Assembly (NCBI RefSeq): GCF_002201575.2
Contig: NC_058413.1
Coordinates: forward strand, 23,479,389 to 23,543,388
Source: Neomonachus schauinslandi
Lineage: Eukaryota; Chordata; Mammalia; Carnivora; Phocidae
Reading direction: 5' to 3'
DNA: 64,000 bases
Under the pieces are notes generated by a model that was given only the letters and a program-made list of their open reading frames with translations, was not told the DNA's origin and searched no databases. The translations under genes and the position numbers were made by a program. Below, piece after piece: positions 10,616-22,093 of this stretch (the stretch's first letter is position 1; the number at the start of each line of letters is the position of its first letter).

Positions 10616-12194
10616 TCTTCACCACCATGTTATAATGTCTTTATATCTAGATCAGTCCAGGCCCAATTTTTAACTATGTCAGGAAAATCCTAAAATATGT
10701 GCCAACTTTGCTCAGAAACTGTGATCAGTCTGGTTCAACTTTCCATTTGGAGTCCGAAGACCTGACCATTCATTAAGCCCACCTCGGGACACCTGCCAAT
10801 AAATGCGTGATTCCAGGTATAGGCTTAGACTTTGGTATGTGAACTAGAAAGACAGATAGATAAATATTATTACTTGGAGAAATACAGTATATTTCTGTAA
10901 TATTTCCTCTGGGCCTTTCACAGGCAGTGATGTGTTTTTTTAGCATTCCTGCACTTTTTACCATTTTAATCTGTCCTGATTAGAACAATATTCTTGGTCG
11001 GTCAAAAGTGCTATTTCCTTTTATGGCCAACGTTTTTCACAATGATACTAAATAATATAAATGATGTTTTATTTGATGGTTGTTTTATGCATTCTGGAGC
11101 TTCTGGTGGGACAAGACGCTTGGGCTTCCCCTGTAAATCTTGCCAGCTCCCCGATCGGTTGTAGCTGTCAAGATCCCCCTTGGAAAATTTAAATCTCTGC
11201 TTAAAACATTAACTTCTTCATTTAATTTTTTATTGTTAAGGGTTTACAGCTGACTTTATGGCCCTGGGATGATTAATTTTTAATGCCTTTCTTTCTTTCT
11301 TCTTTGATCAACTTCCTCCATTTTCAATCTGAATGCAATTGTACCTTTCCAAAAAGCATTTGTCACTCGCTGGTTTGCATATTTCAGGCAACTGGAGGTG
11401 GCTGGTGCAGAATGGAAAGCAGGCACTCTGACACAGAATAACTGAAAGACAGACAGTAACTCTATGCCTTTCATGTGACTCCTGTTGATAGCAAATTCTC
11501 TAGCATCAGTAAATCTTTCGGTTCCAGGTCCTGGCAGGCAATGAATTCCCTAAGAGGGTTATGCTACTAAATCCTGCCATTGTCATGCGCAAGGAATGGA
11601 TTGAGTCACATCTTTCAAACTAGTGAACAATGATTAGGGAAAACAAATATGAGAAACATACCTTAAAAACAATTCATACCTCCTCCCACCCACCCACCAA
11701 AACACAAAATACAACAAAACAGAGTGAAAAGTAATTGGAGATTTGGTTTGCAAGTCAAAAAGTCCTTGGCTTTTATATTCACACAGTATATAGCCATTTA
11801 AATGTTGTAGCATATTTAATGACAGAGGGAAAATGTTCACTATAAATTCCGGGGCAAGGAGCAGGTTACAAGTCCAAATATGGAATATTTCTTAAGAAGG
11901 TATATTTATGCATAAAAAGACTGGGAAAATTAATAATGATTCTCTCTAGGAATGAAAGAAGTGTTTACTTTGTTCTTTGCTTCTCTGTGCCTCCCAAGTT
12001 TTCTATATGACTACATATTTTGTAATTTAAAAAAAATGAGTTCTAATTTAAAACAGAATTTCCTTGCATTTAGGATAATAATTTAAAATAAATGAAGAAC
12101 CAGAGACCAAATTCTTGAGAGCATAAAGGAGAAATGGAAGATGTCAGAAATAAATTCGTAATATTTATCAATATATTGAGGGCACTGATAGTAT
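10616..12194. other. Single-copy DNA; possible conserved non-coding stretch
   Basis: No gene or repeat recognised. The sequence from about 10980 to 11480 has mixed composition, no repeat-like phrases, and runs of homeobox-type AT motifs ('gattaatttttaatgc', 'catttaattttttatt'). That makes it a candidate conserved non-coding element, on appearance only. Confidence 0.3.
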
Positions 12195-12203
12195 TATATT
12201 CCT

Positions 12204-12373
12204 TTTTTTTTTTTTGAGAGAGAGAGAGAGAAAGCACAAGCAGGGGGAGGGGCAGGGGGAGAAGCAGGCTTCCTACTGAGCAGGGAGCCCGATGCAGGAC
12301 TCGATCCCAGGACCCTGGGATCATGACCCGAGCTGAAGGCAGACGCTTAACCAACTGAGCCACCCAGGCGCCC
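12204..12373 (-). mobile_element. Can-SINE
   Basis: Minus-strand copy: reversed poly(A), GA run, 'gagcagggagcccgatgcag', 'ctcgatcccaggaccctggg', 'aactgagccacccaggcgcc'. Exact duplication 'tatattcct' at 12195-12203 and 12374-12382. The well-preserved body marks a fairly young subfamily. Confidence 0.93.
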
Positions 12374-12678
12374 TATATTCCTAATTCTTAAGGTTGTAGC
12401 TTTACCCACATTTTACAAGAATGAAAACGGGCTCAGAAATTGTCAACTTTGCAAAGATTAGACTCGGGGTAAATAAATCCCAGATCCCTATGACTTCAAA
12501 ATGCACATTATTATCGCTGTTATACTGCCTTAATTGAAGTACATTTCTACACACAACTGAGCTACCACATAGATTCAATTATTTTATAGGGGAGAGGTAT
12601 TGACTCCCAGCCCCAGTGCTAAATCAAAAGCATATTTCTAACCCCTTTTAGTCTTGCTTTTTAAAAATATATGTACAT

Positions 12679-12866
12679 GGGGCGCCTGGGTGGCTCAGCT
12701 GGTTAAGCGACTGCCTTTGGCTCAGGTCATGATCCTGGAGTCCCGGGATCGAGTCCCGCATCAGGCTCCCTGCTCAGCGAGGAGTCTGCTTCTCCCTCTG
12801 ACCCTCCTCCCTCTCGTGCTCTCTGTCTCTCATTCTCTCTCAAATAAATAAATAAAATCTTTAAAA
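12679..12866 (+). mobile_element. Can-SINE (young subfamily)
   Basis: Forward copy starting 'ggggcgcctgggtggctcag', with 'gatcctggagtcccgggatc', a CT-rich block and an 'aaataaataaataaaatct' tail. The target duplication is about 'atatatgtacatg', ending at 12678 and again at 12890; its left edge is blurred by a (TA)n expansion at 12867-12880. Confidence 0.93.
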
Positions 12867-12890
12867 TATATATATATATATATGTACATG

Positions 12891-13547
12891 TAGAAAATAA
12901 TACATTAATGCTTCCCATTACTATTTACGGGCATGTTACGGTTTATGATGCATTTTTCACATCCATCAGTCTCCCCATTTGATTTATTTCACTATGTAAC
13001 TACAATATTAAGTTATACTTAACATATCTAACAACCTGTGTAGAGAAATAAATATATAAATAAAAAATGAAAACCTCTGCCCCAATTTTGTCTCTAAATA
13101 AACTACATATATATATATTTATGGAACCGGTTACCAAGTCATGTAAGTTGTAACAACTGTTATTTACCTGATTAATATTTCCCCCCAATATTATAAATTA
13201 TTGGTGTTATACTTTGTTGGGTGGGGCTGTCACTAGCTGACACTAGCCTGAGCCCCTGAGTCAAAATTTGACAGAAAGCCCATAAGCAAACTCTTCTAAA
13301 TTGATCATTATTGGGTCATTTGTACTCTTAAATTGTGAACTTCTCTTACCAATAGCAATGTATTATTTATGGCGCTGAATCCTCTCTCAGCTTCTGCTCA
13401 ACAGCAATTACATTCCAATTTTTTTGCTAGTTCCTATACTAATGTCTAAATATTTTCTGTACTCAATGACTCTATAATCAACTAAGTCACAACAGAAATC
13501 ATTCGGTGGCTTGTCATAGTTAATTAGGTCAAATCTAAGCCTTCCAG
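12891..13547. other. AT-rich single-copy DNA
   Basis: No gene, exon or named repeat seen. A short (TA)n run lies at 13106-13120. Confidence 0.45.
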
Positions 13548-13680
13548 CTTGTGTACTTGAATCCTGACTATACTACACTTGTTATAAATATCTCCAGTTT
13601 CCTCATCTGTAAAACGGGGATTATGGTGGTTATTATAGGACTCAAATAAGTCACTGGACATGATGCCTGGGAGAGAAGCC
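13548..13680 (+). repeat. MIR fragment
   Basis: Forward MIR core: 'ctccagtttcctcatctgta', 'aaacggggattatggtggtt' and 'gactcaaataagtcactgga'. Confidence 0.65.
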
Positions 13681-13689
13681 CCATGTGAA

Positions 13690-15170
13690 CATTAGCTCTC
13701 ACATTATTAAAATGAATGTAGTTGGTACCCACGACGGGTAGGTATTCTATGGATTTTCAAAGAGTTACGTCATTAAATGGAAAAGTGATTCATCCCCCAT
13801 GACTCCAGTCATCCCCACCTCCCTCTTATCTCAGGAGTGCCCAACGTGCAAGGAGGCCTGCGGTGTCTGGCCATTTCTGCAATGTCCACTGTTTCTGTCA
13901 CCCTCCCCCACCCCCATTCTTCCTGCCTCTCCAAGTCTCTCAGGTCCCAAATCCCATGGATGTTACAGTTCCTACAAGCAAAAACACAATGGGGACTTCC
14001 CTGCAGCAGACCACCGCTACACCTGGGATCCAGCACAGGTGGTATTTGCTTGTCAAAGTGTAAGCATCCTTGCCATGGCATGGGGTCTACCTCCCCTACC
14101 AAGGTCCTTTGATCTGGTACAAGGGAAATGCAGGAGCAGGAGCCAAGGGACAGGAACCCAGGGGACAGGAGCCAGGCAGGCCAGCTGGCAGGCACAAAGG
14201 CAGCCCCTGTGTAGTGGGTGAAAACAAGGTGTAGGATTCTGTGGTCCCAGGGGGCTTTTATGGGAGGGCTCTGGAGCAAGAACTTCACGGGTGTGCAGAG
14301 TGGCTCTGATACCAACCAATCAGATAGAACACCGGAGCAGCATCTAGGGGTGTCCTCTCTGCCAGGCATGAACCCTGAAGAAGACAGCATGTAGGAATAT
14401 CCAGGACATTCCAGGGATGAGCAGAAAGGGTAGCCCGGGTGCCAGGAGGCACACTTGAGAGAAGCAGCAGTTATTTACCATCTAATATAAAAGTGCTTCA
14501 TGTTCTACCTACAGGATGACCACATGGTGTGTAATAAACAAAGCTAAGCCTGCTCCTTGGAATCCATACCCTGCAACTGCACAACCTTCCAATTGCATCC
14601 GTCCAACCACAACTTCAGCACAACTGCCTACCATGTAGATGTCCATCCACGTGAACATGAGAAATCTGGTGATAACACAAAAAACAAGACACAGATTTTC
14701 CACGATAAAGAGAGAAAGAAACTGAATCCAATTTGAATCCATCAGTCATACTGAAAATGACTTAGTTACTCCCACATTGTTAAGCTGACTTTCTTTAGTG
14801 CCTGTTTTGGTGGAGGTGGTTACTCAAGGAAGAGAACTAAGAAAGGTGTGACCTGGACACCTCTCTTGACTCTCTCCCAGTGGGGGCCAGCTACCTATTG
14901 GGACACGCTTACCAAAATCTCCTGAGTCTTCAGTCACTCTCTTTGGCTCCCTAGTCCACCATGCTCAGCTGCACTCTGCCATTCTTTCGTTCGTCCATAT
15001 AAATGGGGTACCTACTCTGTGCCTGGCACGGTGGTAGGCAAAGGTGTAAGTAATCATAATCAAAGCAAAATAAAATAAATGTAAAATGGGAACTAATGCA
15101 ATGTGTCTTGCGAGAAAAGATGACAGTTTCATGGAGAACATCTTTTTGCTGAGATTTTATTTCAATAGAT
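13690..15170. other. GC-richer block, overlapping open frames on both strands
   Basis: From about 13800 to 14400 the base composition rises and long frames open on both strands at once: 193 codons at 14390-13809 minus, and 140 at 13799-14221 plus. This is what GC-richness alone produces by removing stop codons. A minisatellite-like 'gggacagga' repetition sits near 14147-14178. No domain, start context or splice site supports a gene, and I see too few CpG for an island. The remainder is single-copy. Confidence 0.45.
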
Positions 15171-15279
15171 CCATTAAAATATGCTTGAGAGCTCAGGCTT
15201 TGAACAATGCTTAGGTATGGGAGTCTTCACAACCCAAACCATGCTGGGATGGCAATCTTTACAACCAGGACATAATATC

Positions 15280-15309
15280 AGTATAATAGAGAACTTTCTC
15301 TATTATACT
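15280..15309. repeat. Perfect 13-bp inverted repeat (hairpin)
   Basis: The arms 'agtataatagaga' (15280-15292) and 'tctctattatact' (15297-15309) are exact reverse complements around a 4-base loop 'actt'. A third partial copy of the arm, 'tataatagagaaact', follows at about 15314. It may be a palindromic microduplication. No terminator or RNA role is implied. Confidence 0.9.
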
Positions 15310-15559
15310 ATCAATATAATAGAGAAACTGGGCTGTAGCTGCTCAAGAGAGGATGTGTATATCTTAGGTAAGCCTTTCACTGTCCCCCCAGGCTCTGCTC
15401 TTGCTCCCTTCCCATCCAGTGCAAGTCACAATCTTCCCAAAGGATATATCCTATCTTGTCACTTCTCGGCTGACCCCCTCCTGCACTGGTGCAGAGCCCA
15501 GGGGTGGCCTACAAGGCTCTCTTCTAGACCCAGACCAGGTGCACTAACAACACACCTGC

Positions 15560-15915
15560 AGCCTGCCCCCAGGTGTACTGCCCTCCTACACTCCAGCTGC
15601 CCTGAGTGTCCCCCAGAACACTGTGAGTATGCATGCCTTTGTAGAAGCTATTCCCACAGCCTGAAACGCTCTTCTTCCTCCCCTTCACCTTTTTCCCACA
15701 TGTTGAAAGCAATCCAATTTAAGATCCAGGTTAAATGTGACCAACTTGTGTGGGGAACCTTCCCCAGGTGCCTCAGAAGAGCTAACATTCCCATTCTCTA
15801 CTACCAGCACTCAGGGTATGTAGCCCCATTTTTTACTCTTATGACTTTGTTTCCCCCTCAAGAACAGAAACAGCATGTTTTTCTTTCTGAATGCCCAGTC
15901 GTTACTCAGGAGTCC
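15560..15915 (+). repeat. L2 fragment
   Basis: Text order matches the 3' part of LINE-2: 'ccagctgccctgagtgtccc', 'agcctgaaacgctcttcttc', 'aagatccaggttaaatgtga' and 'ggggaaccttccccaggtgc', then the T/C-rich zone and 'caagaacagaaacagcatg'. Diverged. The 250-codon open frame spanning 15181-15933 runs through it. Confidence 0.65.
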
Positions 15916-15917
15916 TT

Positions 15918-16080
15918 CAGTTCTTTTCTGTAAAGGGCCAAATAGTAAATATTTTAGGCTTTACAGAACAGATGGGCCCTGTCTCAACTACTCCACACTG
16001 TCACTGTAGGGCAAAAGCTGCCCTAAGTAATAGTAAATGAATGGGCGTGGCTGTGTTCCAATAAAACTTTATTTAAACCC
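15918..16080. mobile_element. hAT-type DNA transposon fossil (MER class)
   Basis: The phrases 'tctgtaaagggccaaatagt', 'aaatattttaggctttacag' and 'ggctgtgttccaataaaact' belong to a common mammalian non-autonomous hAT element ending in 'ttccaataaaactttattta'. I recognise the sequence but am not certain of its exact MER number. No coding capacity. Confidence 0.7.
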
Positions 16081-18270
16081 CTGAGCCCTCATGGAATGGC
16101 CAGCACACAATAGACATAGGCAGGTGCCTATGTGTGAAGCAGGGTTTATTTTACTATCTTCTGTCCTTTATTTTGAGAACAGAATCTAGCTCTGCTGATA
16201 GAGCTTTTACCCTTCCCCCATACAAACTGAAATACAAAATTTAAAGTTTACTGGTAGTGGGAGGGGGAAGAGGGCAGGGGGGAGGTGTGTGAAATTTGCA
16301 TAAGAGCAAAAAACAGCCTTGAATCCTATTCAGGGCTCAAAGTTTTGAAACCTCAAAATACTTGGGGGAAGTTATAGGGTGTACCCAATCAAGGCCTACT
16401 GGCGGGAAAGCTCTAAAGAGCTCCCTGAGATAAAAATCACCATAAGTGTGAGGGATGACATTGCTTCTGGATTTGCCAAAAGGCTAATCCCAAACCATGT
16501 AGTCTAGCAACATATGCACTTAGAGCCCTCAGGCAATGTGTTGAGCTAATTGAAAAATCTGGCTGGAGAAACTGCTGTTCTACTGAGTCAGTGTTGGCAT
16601 GGGACACCTATATCTAAGCAACACTCAGGACCATTTTCCCCCCTAACTCCTCCACTACATCACAAATCAGCTTCCACTCAATCCCTATGGACTGGACCAC
16701 GCAGGAGGCAGCCTTTCATGAAGTACCAGTGAAGAGCAGACCTTTGCAGAGAAAGACAGAACCAAGGCTCACCATCTGCAACCACTTAGCACCCCAGGCT
16801 TCTTGCATCCATCATGAGAACATTCTCAGAGAAAAGACTGTATTTTCTGTTACTCTGAGCAGGGAGGATACTGAATATTGCATATTGGTGCATCCCTGTC
16901 AAGTGACGTTTATTTGTCCTAACAAACTAATAATACGGACTCCCTCAAATTACAAATTTATCAGAAAATTTTTTGTATGAAAGGATAAACAAATGAATGA
17001 ATGCTAGAACACGAGCATGGTACAGAAAACCGACATCTGCAACAGAATTCCAAATCTTTGGCTTCAAACGATTTTAAATCAAATGTCCCTGAGAGCTTCC
17101 CCGGGACTGACTTTTAGCACATGCCTTGGATGATTTTGTGCATCACGATGTGAAGTACATGGCAATCTGGTTACATGTGAGTCAACACAAGCTAAGAGCT
17201 TTTATAAATTTCTTTTCCGCCCTTAATGAGCACAAGTTCACAGTCCACGGGTCCTTGCAATGCACACATCACCACGGAAATACTTTTGGCATCGCACTCG
17301 GAGAGCACTCAGTATCTTCTCCGGGGATGCTGTCAGAACCAAAACAGTGATAGTGTTACATTTTGTTACAGCACGTCTGTCAGGTATCACCCAATTGTTT
17401 TGCTCAGTGGCCTCTAAATCTGCCAGTCAATTGTCAGACGTTTTTCTGAGCCACCTCACCCCATCACCCTTCCAGTCTCCAACACCTGGAAAAAGCTGCA
17501 CCAAGCTCTGTCAAAAGAAATCATATAAATATTAAAAAGACCAAAGGGCTGATCAGAACTGACATTTGATATTATAGGATCTGTCGATCAATTTATGAAC
17601 TGGCTGATAAATGGTACAGGAATCAAGAGGCAATAACTGTTTTAGGGGGAAGATCATAAACCTGTCAAATGCTCTACCCCTGTGTGCGTAAGAGACCGCT
17701 CTGGTGCCAAGGAGGGATGTTGTCACAGACCTTGTACAACAAAGCTAATGCATTTCTAATTTTGCTATTAGCATTGTCTTTTTTTTTTTTTAATGGCCCC
17801 CCTCCAAAAAAGCATTTTATTTTTTCTGACATTTCCAATATGGTCGTTTACACAGCTGGGGAGAAGTAACTTTCTCTCAACAGGCCAGTTGAGAGATTTT
17901 GTGCCATGATTCTGACATTCCTTCAGTGCCCCGGAATTCCTAACCCCAGCATATCAAGGGATATGTGTTTTTAATCTCTGGTCTCTTTATCCCCATCAGA
18001 TATTTTTGCCCTTTGAACACTCATCTAGCTTTCCAGAAAGCCATATGAAATGCCATTCTGTGACACAGCAGTACAAGACTATTGAGACTGCAGCAAAACC
18101 TACAGGACAAATTTCATGGTGTATTTCATTATGCAAAGAGTGCCAGCCAGACAGGAGTTTCTGCTGCATGCAGAATTGTGCTTTATTGGCAGAATGCTGG
18201 TAGCTTTCAGCAATATTTCCCAACTATTTTGGTGTTTTGACAGTTTCAGTAGCAGGGTAAGTTTATACAT
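16081..18270. other. Single-copy DNA; possible conserved element
   Basis: No gene or named repeat. The part at about 17080-17345 has balanced composition with several CpG ('ccccgggactgac', 'catcacgatgtg', 'atcgcactcggag') that have survived in AT-rich surroundings. That is suggestive of a conserved non-coding element or a young unique insertion. T-rich run at 17779-17791. Confidence 0.35.
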
Positions 18271-18639
18271 AAGACTCAGACATTCACCCAAGCTGTTTGA
18301 CCTTGGGCAAGTCATTGCATCACTCAGAGGACCTGTCTAAGTGGTAGGGATATTGATATTTGCCAGGTTACCTAACAGGATGTGGGGAATATCAAATGAG
18401 AAAATAGATCCAAATGCATTTTGTAAACTGTAAAAAGAAAGCAGGATAATATAGGAGGTAGAGTGGGGGCTCTGGAACCAAACAACTGGGTGAGAATACT
18501 GACTCCCTGTTATATAACCAGAAACTATTTCATCTCTCTGAGTCTCAGTTTCTTCACCTATAGTAAGTGACAATAATAATTATCTTGCGTGGTTCTTGTA
18601 AGCAAGTACGTTGCTTGGTGCATAGTAGGTACACAGTAC

Positions 18640-18641
<2 letters not shown>
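18271..18641 (+). repeat. Two adjacent MIR copies
   Basis: First copy about 18271-18420 ('gtttgaccttgggcaagtca', 'caaatgag'). Second copy about 18462-18641 ('ggctctggaaccaaacaact', 'ctctgagtctcagtttcttc', 'gtgacaataataattatctt', 'catagtaggtacacagtaca'). Both are forward. Confidence 0.7.
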
Positions 18642-18684
<43 letters not shown>

Positions 18685-18694
18685 NNNNNNNNNN

Positions 18695-18737
<43 letters not shown>
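18642..18737. repeat. (TA)n microsatellite with 10-N gap
   Basis: Uninterrupted TA dinucleotides on both sides of ten N bases at 18685-18694. The N run is an assembly placeholder, so the true repeat length is unknown. The repeat begins at the very end of the upstream MIR. Confidence 0.97.
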
Positions 18738-18742
<5 letters not shown>

Positions 18743-19574
18743 GATACAGATATTTTCTAAGTGGGGTTTAAGAAGAAAGTAGATATGAACAGATTTGTTC
18801 AGACCTCCATATTTAACCAAAGGTCTTTTACATTCCTTTTCTAAGCTTGCCTTCATGATTTACCCACTTCTGGCTGGTAAAAATGAATTAATATTGTTTC
18901 CTCCTTTGTTGAGGATATGACCTCCCACCGGCTCCATTGTGCCATAAGATGTTCATACCTGGAATCCACTCATTATTCTTTCCTCCCTGTACACATTTGC
19001 TCCAGCCCCCCTTTTCATGCGTTCCACCAAAAAGAAGCCCTCCCTATGATCAAACAAGGGCTCTGTGCATCTACACACATATATCAAAGCACTCTCCCAG
19101 AGCAGTGAATCCACCACTGCATCGAGAGGGTGTTCCACAAAGGAAGCAGTGTTGAACTAGATGCTCTTTGGTTTGAAGAGGGCCAGGGTGTTAAGTCTAA
19201 CCAGGCCAAATGGACAGAGTGGAACAGGTTTTACGATTTCCTTTGAAGGTGTCAAAATAATATGAAGTGCTACAAACAGCATCACTTACAGGCTCTTCAA
19301 AGCCTCCAAAGCACTAGCCATTTTACAAGACCATCTGAAGTGGGGAAATATCTCATTAGCAGAACCTATTTTGACAACAAAATAAAATGTGTGCATAATT
19401 CATCTTTGGACCTAATCATACTGAGAGCTATTTTAATTTGGCTTGTTTCTGAATCAATTTCCCCATCATATCCATAGTGAATTACACTAAATAGTTCATA
19501 GTGTCTTGGCAAAGCCAGTGTATGATTTAATGACACAAGACGGTACTTACTAAGCAGCTGTCATCTACATATGC
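18738..19574. other. Single-copy DNA, no gene seen
   Basis: No named repeat or exon. Opposed short frames at 18917-19155 have no recognisable motif. Confidence 0.45.
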
Positions 19575-19720
19575 TGCAAGGCTCCTTCACCGTCACTCTG
19601 AGGAAGGGTTAGTGTAATGGTTCCCATTTTGCAGATGGGACAATTTGACAGCAAGCAACTAGTTAAGATTACATAACTAGTTTGAATACCCAGTCCAGCT
19701 AACTTTGTCTAAGGTCTAGC
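19575..19720 (-). repeat. MIR fragment
   Basis: Reversed MIR: 'ggttcccattttgcagatgg', 'gcaactagttaagattacat' and 'tttgaatacccagtccagct'. Confidence 0.65.
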
Positions 19721-19920
19721 CAAGTAATCTTGGCCAGTCACCTAATCTCCCTCAACCTGTTCACACATCAATTATATCAAGAGATTGGGTTAGACAATCT
19801 CTAAAACAATTTCCAACAACATTATTTTTAATTTTCTGACTCTTCTCAAGTCATAACTTGGAAAAGTGCTGGACACAAATCTAGGTGGGCAAAAACTAGG
19901 GAAACATAACCTAGACCAGC

Positions 19921-20112
19921 ACAGTCTAATAGAAACTTTTTACAATGATGGAATGTTCTATAATTCATGGTCCAACATAGCAGGCACTAGCCATTGATAT
20001 GTGACTAGTAAGGCTAATAAAACTGAATTTTTTATTTGCTTTGATTTTTATTAATTTGAATTAAAATTTAAACAACCACATGTTACCATTGTCGGCAGTA
20101 CAGGGCAGCACA
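19921..20112. mobile_element. hAT-type MITE fossil
   Basis: Matches a common mammalian non-autonomous DNA element: 'acagtctaatagaaactttt', 'aatgatggaatgttctataa', 'gaattaaaatttaaacaacc' and the closing 'cagtacagggcagca'. Related internal sequence recurs at about 41000-41165. Family number not certain. Confidence 0.6.
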
Positions 20113-21175
20113 GGTCTAGACAAAGAAATGCATTTCCATGTCAAGTCTGTCAGAGGACTGGTAATGAGGAGGAAAAAGAAACAAGAATTCCTAAAATCTG
20201 AGGGATGACTTTATTATACTTCAGGTATGGTTAGAAATTTCCATAGCAGAAGCCCTGGGCCAGGAGGCAGATTCCCACTCTAACCTTTTCACGTATGATT
20301 ATCTTTTTATCCCTAACAAGGAAGCTGTGTATAACAGTTTCTTGGGTGAGATACCATCCATACAAAGTTACCATATAATACACCACCCACATTGGGACAC
20401 TTTTGACAGTAAAAGGTGTCACTATGAATAATGAGACAGGAAAACAGGTATATACCAGGACTACCCAAAGCAAACCTGGATATAGAGTCACCTAAATTCA
20501 GAAGATCCTGCAGTTACGGATTCTCTGGTACCCCAGGCCCTAAAAGTCAAAATCGGGTCTTATAATATCAAATTACGCTCTACAAAGTATTTTACAAAAT
20601 GCAGCATCTGGACTGCTTTTTAAAAACGTAGTCCCAGCTTTACCCTAATAATCAAAATCTCTAGAGGCATAATTCCTGAATTACTAAATGATTCTGAATT
20701 CCTGAGAAATCTGAATGACTGCAAACTGGGTTTTAGTAAAATCTGAATGACTTTGTAATCCTTACATACAAACCAAAGTCTAGACACACACAGTGTCTAG
20801 AGTTTCTAGCCAATGAAGCAAAACTTACCGCCACCAAATGGTGGGGTACTGGCACTATTGTTTCCAATTGTGCATTAATGATGCCATCTGTGAACTGTCT
20901 TTGACAAGTATCACTCCTGAACTCTGTGTTCAAAAATGTCCCCAGCAAGGGAGGTCAGCAAACTGTGCCGACTTTGATCCCTGATGTCTCCAAATCCTTC
21001 TAATTTTAGCCTCCCTGAGACCGATCACCTCAGGAATCCTGAAAAGACAAAAACAATTTATTCTTCCCTATATTTTTGTGATTGAGGTAGAAAGGCTAAA
21101 ACAAGAAAACCAATAAATAATTCAGATAGATGTAAGTGCAATGAAGAAAATCAAACAGTCAGATGGGACACCTGA
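20113..21175. other. Single-copy DNA, no gene seen
   Basis: No repeat family or exon recognised; the short minus-strand frames at 20231-20491 and 20733-20948 have no motif. Confidence 0.45.
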
Positions 21176-21290
21176 CTGTAAGACACATGAAGGCAGGAAC
21201 TTGCTATTTGTCTTGTTCAATACTCTCTTCCCAGTGTCTCAGTGCTTGAAATAGAGGAGACTTTCAATAAATATTTCTTTTATGAATACA
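21176..21290 (+). repeat. L2 3' end
   Basis: The classical LINE-2 ending: 'acacatgaaggcaggaactt', 'cttgttcaatactctcttcc', 'cagtgtctcagtgcttgaaa' and 'tcaataaatatttctttt'. Confidence 0.8.
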
Positions 21291-21923
21291 CATAATGGAA
21301 GGGCAGGAGAGAACTACTTTAGGTGGAGTAAATAGGCCTCTCTGAGAAAGTAATCTTTCAACTAAGATTTTTACTAAAAGGAGCCTGGCTAGGAAGACCA
21401 TCGCAAAGAACTTCCTTGGTAGACGAAACAACAAGTTCAAAGGCCCTGAAGTTACACCAAACTTGTTCTGTTCAGTAAGCAGAACAAAGTCCTGTGGCTC
21501 AATATGGTGACCAAGGAGGGAGTGGTAGTGGGTGAGGTCAGTGAGATATGCCTGGGACCAGGGCCATAGGGCGCCTTGTGAGAAGCCAGTAGTTTTCACA
21601 GCAGAGGAGTCAAATGACCTGGTTTATGATTTACAAGTTTATTTAACTACTCTCTAAAGAATGACTTCTGGGAACACAAGAGAAGAACTAGATACACCTC
21701 TTCAGAGGCTATCAAAAGACTGCAGGCTGCAAGATATGGAGACATAGACCAGGGTGGCAGGAGACGAGATGGTGAAAAGTAAACAGATAATGGATAGGTG
21801 CTGGAAGTAGACCTAGCAAGAGTGGCTTATAGTTATAATGTGGGTGATGAAGCAAAGAAAGAAATACAGATAGATGAGGTCTAGGTTTCTGACCTGAACA
21901 GTATTTTCCATGTCATGTTTCAG
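21291..21923. other. Ancient unclassified repeat-like DNA
   Basis: Phrases such as 'caacaagttcaaaggccctg' and 'gcagaggagtcaaatgacct' resemble the same widespread ancient mammalian repeat suspected at 8.9-9.4, 47.5, 55.1 and 56.9 kb. No gene is seen. Family not assigned. Confidence 0.4.
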
Positions 21924-21939
21924 TGAGATCTAGTCTTTC

Positions 21940-22078
21940 TTTCTTTTTTTTTTTTTTAAGTAGGCTCCACACCCAGTGTGGAGCCCAACATGGGGCTTGA
22001 ACTTACGACCCTGAGATCTTGACCTGAGCTGAGATCAAGAATTGGGACACTTAACTGACTGAGACACACAGGTGCCCT
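21940..22078 (-). mobile_element. Can-SINE (old, short form)
   Basis: Reversed poly(A), 'gtaggctccacacccagtgt', 'gaccctgagatcttgacctg' and a worn head 'cacacaggtgccc'. Target duplication 'tgagatctagtctttc' (21924) versus 'tgagatctggtctttc' (22079), one mismatch. Confidence 0.9.
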
Positions 22079-22093
22079 GAGATCTGGTCTTTC

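Noticed and set aside
12679..12866. tRNA genes in the tRNA-like heads of the SINEs
   Set aside because: The A- and B-box-like words belong to Can-SINE heads, which do not fold into complete cloverleaf tRNAs and have retroposon tails and target duplications.
15181..15933. 250-codon forward open frame as a gene
   Set aside because: It runs through a hairpin microduplication and an L2 fragment, with no domain, no splice context and codon use like non-coding DNA. A frame of this size over repeat-derived GC-richer sequence is expected by chance.
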